From Streptomyces cyaneochromogenes (GTDB lineage: Bacteria > Actinomycetota > Actinomycetes > Streptomycetales > Streptomycetaceae), in the NCBI RefSeq assembly GCF_003963535.1, contig NZ_CP034539.1, positions 3,658,001-3,722,000 of the forward strand: DNA of 64,000 nt. Direction: 5' to 3'. Both the position numbers and the translations under genes were made by a program. Shown here one piece after another: positions 25,255-35,232 of the stretch. The notes under the pieces are model-generated. The model saw nothing but the letters and a program-made list of their open reading frames with translations, did not search any database and was not told the origin of the DNA. How positions within the stretch are numbered: position 1 is the first letter of the stretch; every line of letters starts with the position of its first letter.

Positions 25255-26121
25255 CTACGACACCACGTCCTTGCGGGCGAAACCGCGGAAGGCCAGCGCG
25301 AACAGCACCAGGGCGTACGTTATCGACAGGGACGTGCCCTGGATCATGTCGGTCCAGTCGAGTTGGGGCCGTACGGCGTCCAGCCAGGCGTACTGCCAGT
25401 GGGAGGGCAGGAACTCCCGCCAGTCGCCGAGGGCCGTCACCTCGTCGAGGACGTTGCCGATGATGGTCAGGCCGACCGCGCCGCCGACCGCGCCCAGCGG
25501 GGCGTCCGTCCGGGTGGACAGCCAGAACGCCAGGGCGGCGGTGACCAGTTGGGACACGAAGATGTACGCCACGGTGATCACCAGGCGCTGGGCCGCGGTG
25601 GCGGGGTCCAGTGAACTGCCGGTGGGCAGCTCCAGCGGGCCCCAGCCGTACGCCGCCGTGCCGACGGCGAGCGCGGTGACCGGCAGCAGGATCATCGCGG
25701 CCAGGCTGAGGCTCAGCCCGACGACGAGCTTGGACCACAGCAGGCGCGCCCGGGGCACGGGCGCCGCCAGCAGATAGCGCAGGGAGGACCAGCTGGCCTC
25801 CGAGGCGACCGTGTCCCCGCAGAACAGGGCGACGGGCACGACCAGCAGGAAGCCCGCGGAGGCGAACAGGTTGACCGCGGCGAAGTTCGCCCCGGACAGC
25901 GTGGCCGTGTCCATCAGGCCGGTCCCGCCGTTGCGGGAATCCGGTGCGCCGCCCACCTGGAACGCGATGAGCAGGACGAACGGCAGGGCGAACAGGATGC
26001 CGCCCATGACGAGCGTGCGGCGCCGCTTCAGCTGCCGGACCAGCTCGACCCGGATGGGCAGGGTGCGGCCCGCGCGGTAGCCGTCGGCGACCTCCGCGCG
26101 GTCCGTCAGCGTGCCGCTCAT
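25255..26121 (-). CDS. ABC-2 type transporter permease
   Basis: 288 residues, start ATG 26121 overlapping the stop of the fusion gene (ATGA), so translation is coupled. About six membrane helices are visible (LVMGGILFALPFVLLIAF, FASAGFLLVVPVALFCGDTV, LSLAAMILLPVTALAV, LVTAALAFWL, final VLFALAFRG). ABC-2 permeases of this form pair as dimers with a cytoplasmic ATPase. Its ATPase is supplied by the upstream fusion protein. The substrate is unknown. Confidence 0.87.
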   Translation of the reverse strand: MSGTLTDRAEVADGYRAGRTLPIRVELVRQLKRRRTLVMGGILFALPFVLLIAFQVGGAPDSRNGGTGLMDTATLSGANFAAVNLFASAGFLLVVPVALFCGDTVASEASWSSLRYLLAAPVPRARLLWSKLVVGLSLSLAAMILLPVTALAVGTAAYGWGPLELPTGSSLDPATAAQRLVITVAYIFVSQLVTAALAFWLSTRTDAPLGAVGGAVGLTIIGNVLDEVTALGDWREFLPSHWQYAWLDAVRPQLDWTDMIQGTSLSITYALVLFALAFRGFARKDVVS

Positions 26122-28775
26122 GCGGAGTCTCCGATCAGGGTGAGGAAGGCGTCTTCGAGGCGGCGGTGCGGGCCCACCGACTCCACCGGGACTTCCAGCC
26201 GGACGAGTTCGGCGATCAGGCGCTGTGCGCTGCCGTCCGCGTCGAGCCGTATGAGCAGGCCGCCGTCGGTGCTCACCGCCGAGGCCACGCCCGGCAGGGC
26301 GGCGACCTTCTCGACGACGGGCTCGTCGACCGGCGCGCCGGTGCCGACCAGCAGGGTGTCGCCCGAGCCGACGATCTCCGTGACCGGGCCCGCCTGGACG
26401 AGCCGGCCGTGGTCCATCACCACGAGGTGGGTACAGGTCTGCTCGACCTCCGCCAGCAGGTGGCTGGAGACGATGACCGTGCGGCCGGCCGCCGCGTACC
26501 GGATCATGACCTCGCGCATCTCGCGGATCTGTGGCGGGTCGAGGCCGTTCGTCGGCTCGTCGAGGATCAGCAGGTCCGGCAGGCCGAGCATGGCCTGGGC
26601 GATGGCGAGGCGCTGGCGCATGCCCTGCGAGTAGGTGCGGACCGCTCGGGCGAGCGCGTCGCCGAGGCCCGCGATCTCCAGGGCCTCGTCCAGGTGGGCG
26701 TCCTGCGGCGGACGCCCGGTGGCCTGCCAGTACAGGTCCAGGTTCTCGCGGCCGGACAGGTGCGGGAGGAAGCCCGCGCCCTCGACGAAGGCGCCGACGC
26801 GGGAGAGCACGGGGGCGCCGGGCGCGATCGCGTGGCCGAAGACGCGGATCTCTCCGCCGTCCGGCTTGATCAGGCCCATCAGCATGCGCAGGGTCGTCGT
26901 CTTGCCGGCGCCGTTCGGGCCGAGCAGACCGAGTACCTGGCCCTTCTCCACCCGGAAGGACAGGTCCCTGACCGCGTAACGGTCGGCGGACTTCGCGTAC
27001 CGCTTGCTCAAGTCCGTGATCTGGAGCGGCACTTCGGCCAGTGCCGGATCGGGGGCGGCGGGTGCCTTGGTGCGGCGCCGGCCGGTCACCAGCAGGGCCA
27101 GCGCGATCCCGGCGCCCGCGAGGGGCAGCCACCACACCCAGGCGGACAGCGTGGATGCGGTGTCGGTGTCGCCGAGCGCCGTCGGGACCGACAGCTCCCC
27201 CTTCAGGGAGACCGTGTACGTCGCCGGGGCCGTCGGGGAGGCGTAGCCGAGGTCGGTGGAGGCGAGGACCAGGCGCAGGCGGTGCCCGTCGTCGACCTCG
27301 TGGTCGATCGCCGGGAGGGTGATCGTGACGTCCTTGCCGGCCTTCGCGTCCTCGACGCGGACGGGCTCGACCAGCTGGGAGGGGAGCACCTGCCGGCCCT
27401 GGCCGCCCGGGCCGACGTCGTACACCTTGGCGAAGAGCACGGCGTCCTCGCTCGTGGACTTCACATGCACGGTGACCGTCGGCGACCCGGTGATCTGCAG
27501 GTCCTCCCGGACGGGCGCCGACTCGAACGCGGCGTACTGGCCCGGGAAGTCGAGGGACACCCCGACGCCGAGCGAGGACAGCTGGGCGAGTCCGCCGGAG
27601 CTGCCGAATCCGGGCAGGGCCGATACGGCGGGCGGGCTGGCGCCGGCCGGGTTCGCGAAGCTCTGCTCGCGCCCGGTCAGGGCGATCTCGCGCTCCTTGC
27701 CCGCCAGGCCGGGGTACTTGTCCGAGCTGACGCCGCTGAGCCGGGGCTCGCCGTCTCCGGTGCCGGTGCCGAGGGTGCGGGTGACGCGGAAGGCCGGGCC
27801 CGTGTCGACGCTCTTGTCGTCCTTGAGGTAGCGGTCGAACCAGGACTTCACGCGGCCCTGGATCCGACTCGTCTCCATGTCGCCGCCGTCATGGCCGCCG
27901 GAGATCCAGTCGACGTCGACCGGGGCGCCGCCCGCACTGATGGCCTTCGCCGCCTGGTCGGCCTGGCCGAGCGGGAAGAGGGAGTCGGACTGGCCCTGCA
28001 TGAGCAGGGTGGGCACCTTGATGCGGTCGCCGACGGCGGACGGTGAGCGCTCCTCCAGCATGGTGCGGGCCGCGGCGTCCGGGGTGCCGGACTCGGCGAC
28101 CCGGTCGTACATCTCGCAGATCCGCGTCTCGAACTTGTCGCAGCCGCCCGCCGAGTTGACGAAGATGCCCGCCCAGAGCTTCTTGAACACGCCGTTGGGG
28201 AACAGGGCGTCCGCGAGGTTCCAGTACGTGATCGCCGGGGCGATGGCGTCCACGCGGTCGTCGTGGCCGGCGGCCAGCAGCGCGATCGCGCCGCCGTAGG
28301 AGCCGCCCGCCATGCCGACCCGGGGGTCGCCGCTCTCGTCGAGCTCGACCTGGGGCTGCTTCGCGAGCCAGTCCAGCAGCCTGGAGACGTCGGCGACCTC
28401 GCCCTTCGGGTCGTTCAGCCCGACCTTGCCGGTCGACTTCCCGAAGCCGCGGGCCGACCAGGTCAGCACCGCGTACCCGTCCCGGGCGAGGTCCTCGGCC
28501 TGCTGCCGTACGTCGTTCTTGCTGCCGCCGAAGCCGTGTCCCAGCAGGACGGCCGGGCGGCGTCCGGAGGCGCCGGAGGTGAAGAACGAGGTGTCGATGC
28601 GGACCCCGTCCCCCATGTCCATGACGCGGCCGGCGTGCTGCACCGCGGGCGTGTCGTCGTCGGCGACGGCCGTCCAGGTCCCGGCACCGGCGAGGACGAC
28701 GACGGAGGCCGCGGCGGCGAGCCACCGGCGCGGCCTCCTTACTCGCCCTCGCAGTGCGGGCAGTCGAAGATCCAT
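26118..28775 (-). CDS. Fusion of extracytoplasmic peptidase-S15-type hydrolase with ABC ATPase
   Basis: 885 residues in one frame. Residues ~20-40 form a signal anchor; ~50-330 an alpha/beta hydrolase of the X-Pro dipeptidyl-peptidase/CocE type, with nucleophile Ser in GGSYGG, acid Asp in QSDSLFP and His in GGHDGGD. Then comes a beta-rich PepX C-terminal-like domain (~370-525), a second membrane helix (~545-565, WWLPLAGAGIALALLV), and a complete ABC ATPase (~585-800) with GPNGAGKTT, YSQGMRQRL and LLILDEPTNGLD. The topology places the hydrolase outside and the ATPase inside. It is translationally coupled to the ABC-2 permease. The pairing suggests a transporter whose substrate or product is processed at the cell surface. 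No frameshift is needed to read it. Confidence 0.88.
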   Translation of the reverse strand: MDLRLPALRGRVRRPRRWLAAAASVVVLAGAGTWTAVADDDTPAVQHAGRVMDMGDGVRIDTSFFTSGASGRRPAVLLGHGFGGSKNDVRQQAEDLARDGYAVLTWSARGFGKSTGKVGLNDPKGEVADVSRLLDWLAKQPQVELDESGDPRVGMAGGSYGGAIALLAAGHDDRVDAIAPAITYWNLADALFPNGVFKKLWAGIFVNSAGGCDKFETRICEMYDRVAESGTPDAAARTMLEERSPSAVGDRIKVPTLLMQGQSDSLFPLGQADQAAKAISAGGAPVDVDWISGGHDGGDMETSRIQGRVKSWFDRYLKDDKSVDTGPAFRVTRTLGTGTGDGEPRLSGVSSDKYPGLAGKEREIALTGREQSFANPAGASPPAVSALPGFGSSGGLAQLSSLGVGVSLDFPGQYAAFESAPVREDLQITGSPTVTVHVKSTSEDAVLFAKVYDVGPGGQGRQVLPSQLVEPVRVEDAKAGKDVTITLPAIDHEVDDGHRLRLVLASTDLGYASPTAPATYTVSLKGELSVPTALGDTDTASTLSAWVWWLPLAGAGIALALLVTGRRRTKAPAAPDPALAEVPLQITDLSKRYAKSADRYAVRDLSFRVEKGQVLGLLGPNGAGKTTTLRMLMGLIKPDGGEIRVFGHAIAPGAPVLSRVGAFVEGAGFLPHLSGRENLDLYWQATGRPPQDAHLDEALEIAGLGDALARAVRTYSQGMRQRLAIAQAMLGLPDLLILDEPTNGLDPPQIREMREVMIRYAAAGRTVIVSSHLLAEVEQTCTHLVVMDHGRLVQAGPVTEIVGSGDTLLVGTGAPVDEPVVEKVAALPGVASAVSTDGGLLIRLDADGSAQRLIAELVRLEVPVESVGPHRRLEDAFLTLIGDSA

Positions 28776-28917
28776 GGTTCAACGGTACGGGGCCAACCTG
28801 TCGGCAAGTTATCGACCGGGGGCTGAATCGTGGGCCCTCCCGTAGGGGTACGGCGGGAGTTTTGTCTACCGCGTCCGTGGTACGACGGGTGAGAGCTCGG
28901 GGGGTTCGGTGATCTGC

Positions 28918-29001
28918 CGGCTGCGGGTTCGCTGTGTTGCTCGCGCCCACGCGGCGGAGCCGCAAATCGATAGAGCCCCGCGCCCCTAACGGGGCGCCTG
29001 C
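28918..29001. repeat. Dispersed Streptomyces repeat forming the permease terminator
   Basis: The stretch GCTGCGGGTTCG..., CGCGGCGGAGCCGC and CCCCGCGCCCC matches a widespread Streptomyces intergenic element I recall. The stem GCGCCCC / GGGGCGC (28980-28986, 28991-28997) overlaps the permease stop codon at 28986-28988 and probably terminates it. Confidence 0.6.
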
Positions 29002-30389
29002 TCGTCCGTCGGTATGGAGATCAGCCACCTTGTGTCCCGGCGCGGGCGTAGGTACATCGCCCAGTACAAGGTCGCCGCCGCCACTATTCCGCCCGTCCAC
29101 AGCAGGTACGTCGTCTCCTGCTGGCTCAGGACGTACACCAGGACCGCTGTCAGCAGGACCGGCATCGCCGGCCACAGGGGCATTCGCCACGCGGGGGTGT
29201 GCTTGTGGGGGCCTCGGCGGGATGTCAGCGCGGCGATCGCTACGAGCAGGTACATGCCGGTCACCGAGACGCCCGTGACGCCGTACAGGGTGTCGAGGTT
29301 CACGAAGCACAGGGCCGCGCCCGGTACGCCCACCGCCAGCGTCGACACCCACGGGGAGCCGAAGCGGCCGAGCTTGGCGAGGGCGTCGTTGACCGGCCGG
29401 GGCCAGGCCTTGTCGCGGGCGGAGGCGAACAGGACGCGGGAGTTCTGGATGACCATGACGATGCCCGCGTTGATGATCGCGAGGGCCACGCAGAGGCTGA
29501 CGAAGGTGCCGGTCGCGGAGTTGGACCAGGCCGTCACCATGGTGCCGAGGTCGCCGCCGGTCAGTTCCTGGAGGTCCGACGCGCCCAGGGTGATCGCGAC
29601 GACCGGGACCAGGATGATCACGGCGGAGATGCCGAGGGTCGCGAGGACCGTGCGGGCGACGTTGCGGCGCGGGTTCTGCAGTTCCTCGGAGAGGTAGACG
29701 GCGGTCGAGAAGCCTTGGGTGACGAAGAGGGCGATGGCGAGTCCGGAGACGATCAGCAGGGCCGTCACCGGGTCCGTACGGCCGTCCGGGGCGGCCACCT
29801 CCATCGACAGCAGGCTGCCGGGGCCGCGCTCGGCGTGGGCGAAGCCCAGTACCGCCACGACGGCCGCGGCGATGACCTCCAGGACCAGGAAGACACCGGT
29901 GATCCAGGCGTTGGCGCGCAGGTCGAGCAGGCCGGCGAGGGTGGCGAGCAGCATGACGGCGGCGCCGGTCATGGACGGGTCGAGATGTATGAGCGGGGCG
30001 AGGTAGTCGGCCGTGCCCATCGCGATCACCGGCGGGACGATCATGACGACCAGCAGGGACAGCACGAAGACCAGCCAGCCCGCCAGCCGTCCGGCCAGCG
30101 TGGACACCATCGCGTACTCGCCGCCCGCGCTGGGAATGAGGGTGCCCAGCTCCGCGTAGCAGAACGCCACGGCGACGCAGAGCAGGGAGCCGATGGCGAT
30201 CGTGAGGGCGGTGGCGGTGCCGAGCGAGCCGAACAGGTCGGGGACGACGACGAAGAGGGTGGAGGCGGGGGTCACGCAGGAGAGCGTGAGCAGGGTGCCG
30301 CCGACGACGCCGATGGAACGCTTGAGCTTCTGAGGGCTGTCCGACGCCTCGACGACGGCGCCCTCGACAGGGGTGAGGGTGTCGGTCAC
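28986..30389 (-). CDS. APC-superfamily amino acid/polyamine permease
   Basis: 467 residues, GTG start at 30389 without a clear ribosome site, perhaps leaderless. Twelve membrane helices with the APC consensus: first helix VGGTLLTLSCVTPASTLF, then AFCYAELGTLIPSAGGEYA and FVTQGFSTAVYLSEELQNPRR. APC carriers import amino acids, polyamines or related amines by proton coupling. It follows mmsA on the same strand but is separated from it by a strong terminator and two palindromes, so it has its own regulated promoter. An inositol transporter would normally be MFS or ABC type, so it is probably not part of that pathway. Confidence 0.85.
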   Translation of the reverse strand: MTDTLTPVEGAVVEASDSPQKLKRSIGVVGGTLLTLSCVTPASTLFVVVPDLFGSLGTATALTIAIGSLLCVAVAFCYAELGTLIPSAGGEYAMVSTLAGRLAGWLVFVLSLLVVMIVPPVIAMGTADYLAPLIHLDPSMTGAAVMLLATLAGLLDLRANAWITGVFLVLEVIAAAVVAVLGFAHAERGPGSLLSMEVAAPDGRTDPVTALLIVSGLAIALFVTQGFSTAVYLSEELQNPRRNVARTVLATLGISAVIILVPVVAITLGASDLQELTGGDLGTMVTAWSNSATGTFVSLCVALAIINAGIVMVIQNSRVLFASARDKAWPRPVNDALAKLGRFGSPWVSTLAVGVPGAALCFVNLDTLYGVTGVSVTGMYLLVAIAALTSRRGPHKHTPAWRMPLWPAMPVLLTAVLVYVLSQQETTYLLWTGGIVAAATLYWAMYLRPRRDTRWLISIPTDEQAPR

Positions 30390-30409
30390 GAGGGGGATGC
30401 AACATTGAC

Positions 30410-30425
30410 GGAAACCGTCACGTCA
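30410..30425. promoter_or_regulatory. TTGACGG-type palindrome upstream of the APC permease
   Basis: The arms TGACGG and CCGTCA flank AAA, and the sequence continues into CGTCAA, about 20-35 bp before the permease start. It is a likely operator and shares the TTGACG core with the next site. Confidence 0.5.
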
Positions 30426-30464
30426 ATGGCTGATTAGCTGCGGAATTCGTTGCCGGAGGGCCTG

Positions 30465-30489
30465 TTGACGCGTGTTAACGTTGCGTCAA
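30465..30489. promoter_or_regulatory. Second TTGACGC...GCGTCAA palindrome
   Basis: Perfect 7-bp arms TTGACGC and GCGTCAA are separated by 11 bp centred on GTTAAC. The shared core with the site 55 bp away suggests paired operators of one dimeric repressor, whose gene is not identified here. Confidence 0.55.
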
Positions 30490-30547
30490 AGCCGTGTACA
30501 GCACGACTTTCGAGCATGCGGGAACCGCAGCGCGGGCCCGCAAAAAA

Positions 30548-30578
30548 GTGGGGCCGTCCGCGATCCGGACGGCCCCAC
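30548..30578 (-). terminator. Rho-independent terminator of the inositol catabolic operon
   Basis: A 13-bp perfect stem (GTGGGGCCGTCCG / CGGACGGCCCCAC), 5-base loop, followed on the minus strand by a run of six T, 18 bp after the mmsA stop. This is an unusually classical terminator for Streptomyces. Confidence 0.92.
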
Positions 30579-30595
30579 ACGCTCAGGTCGGTGCG

Positions 30596-32098
<1,503 letters not shown>

Positions 32099-32112
32099 GA
32101 CCGGTTACTCCT

Positions 32113-34020
32113 TCACAGATGGCGGCGTCGGGTCGAGACGTGCCGTTCGTACAGCTCACGTGCCTTGACCGCCGACGGTCGCGTCGCGGTCTCGGCCACG
32201 GGAACATCCCACCAGGCCTGCGCGGGCGGCGGGCCCGACACTGTGTCTGCCGTTTGGGTCTCGACGTAGACACATGTGGGAGTGTCGGCGGCGCGGGCCT
32301 CGGCGAGCGCCTCGCGAAGATCGCTGACGGTCTTCGCGCGCAGCACCCGCATGCCCAGGCTCGCGGCGTTGGCGGCCAGGTCGACGGGGAGCGGGGCGCC
32401 AGTGAACGTGCCGTCCTCCGAGCGGTACCGGTACGCGGTGCCGAAGCGCTCGGCGCCCGTCTCCTCCGACAGGCCGCCGATGGACGCGTACCCGTGGTTC
32501 TGCACCAGCAACACCTTGATCGCGACGCCCTCCTGCACGGCGGTCACGATCTCCGTCGGCATCATCAGATACGTGCCGTCGCCGACCAGCGCCCACACGT
32601 TGCGCTCGGGGGCGGCCAGCTTCACGCCGATCGCGGCCGGGATCTCGTAGCCCATGCAGGAGTAGCCGTACTCCAGGTGGTACTGGTCCCGCGAGCGCGC
32701 CCGCCACAGTTTGTGCAGGTCGCCGGGGAGGGAGCCGGCCGCGTTGATGATCACGTCCGACTCGTCGACGATCGCGTCCAGCGCGCCCAGCACCTGCGGC
32801 TGCGTGGGACGTACGTCCGGCTCGTCGGCCTCGTAGCAGGCGTCGACGCGCTGCTCCCAGCGCTCCTTGTCCTCGGTGTACTCGGCGATGTAGCTGTCGG
32901 CGACCCGGTGCGCGTGCATGTCCAGGGCCGCGGTGAGCTCCTGCAGGCCGCTGCGGGCGTCCGCGATCAGCGGCATTCCGGCGAGTTTGTGGCCGTCGTA
33001 GGGCGCGATGTTGAGGTTGAGGAAGCGGACGCCGTCGCCGGCGAAGAGGGTGCCGGAGGCGGTGGTGAAGTCGGTGTAGCGGGTGCCGACGCCGATCACC
33101 AGGTCGGCGGTGCGGGCGAGTTCGTCGGCGGTGGCGGTGCCGGTGTGGCCGACTCCGCCGACGTCCTGGGGGTGGTCGTGGCGCAGGGAGCCCTTGCCGG
33201 CCTGGGTGGAGGCGACCGGGATGCGCGTGACCTCGGCGAACTCGGCGAGGGCCGCCTCGGCGCGGCTGTGGTGGACGCCGCCGCCCGCTACGACCAGGGG
33301 CCTGCGGGCGGACCTGATCGTCCGTACGGCCTCGGCGAGTTCGGTCGGGTCGGCGCCCGGGCGGCGTACCACCCAGGTGCGCTCGGTGAAGAAGTCGTCG
33401 GGCCAGTCGTAGGCCTCGGCCTGCACGTCCTGCGGGAGCGCCAGCGTCACGGCGCCGGTCTCGACGGGGTCGGTGAGCACGCGCATGGCTTGGAGAGCCG
33501 ACGGAATCAAGGCTTCCGGCCGCGTGATCCGGTCGAAGTACTTCGACACCGGGCGCAGACAGTCGTTGACCGACACATCGCCCGCGTACGGCACTTCGAG
33601 CTGCTGGAGGACCGGGTCGGCGGGGCGGGTGGCGAAGACGTCGCCGGGGAGGAGCAGGACCGGGAGGTGGTTGATGGTGGCGAGGGCGGCGCCGGTGACG
33701 AGGTTGGTGGCGCCGGGGCCGATGGAGGTGGTGACCGCGTGGGTGGACAGGCGGTTCGACTGGCGGGCGTAGCCGACCGCCGCGTGCACCATCGACTGTT
33801 CGTTGCGGCCCTGGTGGTACGGCATGGCGGGGGATGTCCCGCCGCTGGACGCGGCGCCGTACTCGATGAGCGCCTGGCCGATCCCGGCGACGTTGCCGTG
33901 GCCGAAGATGCCCCAGGTCGCGCCGATCAGGCGCTGCCGTACGCCGTCGCGCTCGGTGTACTGGGCGGACAGGAAGCGGACGAGCGCCTGTGCGACCGTG
34001 AGCCTCGTCGTTGAGGTCAT
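32113..34020 (-). CDS. iolD: Trihydroxycyclohexane-1,2-dione hydrolase (ThDP-dependent)
   Basis: 635 residues from ATG 34020 behind GGGGGTTACCG. It has the three-domain layout of thiamine diphosphate enzymes: an N-terminal domain with HGNVAGIGQAL and the active-site Glu in YHQGRNEQSM, a middle Rossmann domain (GVGTRYTDF) and a C-terminal Mg-ThDP motif (GDGTYLMMPTE ... VQNHG). It opens the cyclic diketone of myo-inositol breakdown to 5-deoxy-glucuronate. The strong similarity and operon partners leave little doubt. Confidence 0.95.
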   Translation of the reverse strand: MTSTTRLTVAQALVRFLSAQYTERDGVRQRLIGATWGIFGHGNVAGIGQALIEYGAASSGGTSPAMPYHQGRNEQSMVHAAVGYARQSNRLSTHAVTTSIGPGATNLVTGAALATINHLPVLLLPGDVFATRPADPVLQQLEVPYAGDVSVNDCLRPVSKYFDRITRPEALIPSALQAMRVLTDPVETGAVTLALPQDVQAEAYDWPDDFFTERTWVVRRPGADPTELAEAVRTIRSARRPLVVAGGGVHHSRAEAALAEFAEVTRIPVASTQAGKGSLRHDHPQDVGGVGHTGTATADELARTADLVIGVGTRYTDFTTASGTLFAGDGVRFLNLNIAPYDGHKLAGMPLIADARSGLQELTAALDMHAHRVADSYIAEYTEDKERWEQRVDACYEADEPDVRPTQPQVLGALDAIVDESDVIINAAGSLPGDLHKLWRARSRDQYHLEYGYSCMGYEIPAAIGVKLAAPERNVWALVGDGTYLMMPTEIVTAVQEGVAIKVLLVQNHGYASIGGLSEETGAERFGTAYRYRSEDGTFTGAPLPVDLAANAASLGMRVLRAKTVSDLREALAEARAADTPTCVYVETQTADTVSGPPPAQAWWDVPVAETATRPSAVKARELYERHVSTRRRHL

Positions 34021-34350
34021 CGGTAACCCCCTGTGCTTTCTGGGTGGGCCGAAACGAAGCGGATCCGGCACTCTCGTACGGCTCCGCGACCCCGTCCGAC
34101 TCGATGGCGCGGGTGGGGGACCTCCGGCGCGGGGCCGTAGCGGGCGGGGAGTCTTCGCTCGCACTTCGCTCCTGCCAAAGCAAAGCGGCTACCCGCGCCG
34201 GAGGCGATCGGTGCGTCGGCGCTCCGCGGGAAGAGCCGACGTGGTGTTGCGCGTCGTGCGGGGCCGGCCGCGCCCGTGTGGCCGGGCCGCGGGGCGGTGG
34301 CGCCTCGCGGCCTGACGGGACGGAGCGTCCGGCTCGTGGTCATGGGGACC
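34021..34350. other. 330-bp non-coding gap inside the inositol operon
   Basis: No gene is supported. The gap separates the aldolase stop from the iolD start, so iolD-mmsA may have a second promoter here. G/C-rich, without a clear hairpin or operator that I could identify. Confidence 0.5.
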
Positions 34351-35232
34351 TCACAGCAGTCCTACGGCAGTGTCCACCGCGGCGCTCACGTCGCCGTCGG
34401 CCGGGTAGAGCAACGAGCGTCCCACCACCAGGCCCCGCACGGTGGGCAGTTGGAGGGCGCCCCGCCACTTCTCGTATGCCCCGTCCTGATCGTCCCCGAC
34501 CTCCCCGCCGAGCAGCACGGCGGGCAGCGTGGAGGTCGCCATGACCTCGGCCATGTCGTCGGGGTTGTCGGTGACCGGCACCTTCAGCCAGGTGTAGGCC
34601 GAGGTGCCGCCGAGCCCGGAGGCGATGGCGACGGACTTGGTGACGGCCTCCGCGGACAGGTCGTTCCTGACCTTGCCCTCGGGGGTGCGGTGGCTGATGA
34701 ACGGCTCGACGAAGACCGGGAGTCGACGCGCGGCCATGTCGTCGATGGCGCGGGCGGTGGACTCCAGGGTGGTGAGGGAGCCGGGGTCGGCGTAGTCGAT
34801 GCGCAGGAGCAGCTTGCCGGCGTCGAAGCCGAGGCGCTGGATGTCCTCGGGGCGGTGGCCGGTGAAGCGGTCGTCGAGCTCGAAACTCGCGCCCTGGAGG
34901 CCGCCGCGGTTCATGGAGCCCATGACGACCTTGCCGTCGAGCGCGCCGAGGAGAAGCAGGTCGTCGAGGACGTCGGCGGTCGCCAGGACGCCGTCGACGC
35001 CGGGGCGGGACAGCGCCAGGCAGAGGCGTTCGAGCAGGTCGGCGCGGTTGGCCATGGCGAACCTGCGGTCGCCGACGCCGAGCGCGCCGCGGGCCGGGTG
35101 GTCGGCGGCGACGATCATCAGCCGGCCGGAGTCGCCCAGGAGGGGCCGGCGGGTACGGCGGGCCGCCGCCTCCGCGACCGCTTCCGGTCGCTGGGTGCGC
35201 AGGCGGACCAGTTCGGCGATGTCGACGCTCAC
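34351..35232 (-). CDS. DeoC-like aldolase of the inositol pathway (Cgl0159/IolJ-type)
   Basis: 293 residues from GTG 35232, overlapping iolC by 4 bp. It is a TIM barrel related to deoxyribose-phosphate/class I aldolases: MIVAADHPARGALG, DGVLATADVLDD, FVEPFISHRT and WLKVPVTDNP, whose Lys is a candidate Schiff-base residue. The same family lies in the Corynebacterium inositol cluster. It probably cleaves 6-phospho-5-dehydro-2-deoxygluconate to malonate semialdehyde and dihydroxyacetone phosphate, linking IolC to MmsA. Confidence 0.85.
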   Translation of the reverse strand: MSVDIAELVRLRTQRPEAVAEAAARRTRRPLLGDSGRLMIVAADHPARGALGVGDRRFAMANRADLLERLCLALSRPGVDGVLATADVLDDLLLLGALDGKVVMGSMNRGGLQGASFELDDRFTGHRPEDIQRLGFDAGKLLLRIDYADPGSLTTLESTARAIDDMAARRLPVFVEPFISHRTPEGKVRNDLSAEAVTKSVAIASGLGGTSAYTWLKVPVTDNPDDMAEVMATSTLPAVLLGGEVGDDQDGAYEKWRGALQLPTVRGLVVGRSLLYPADGDVSAAVDTAVGLL

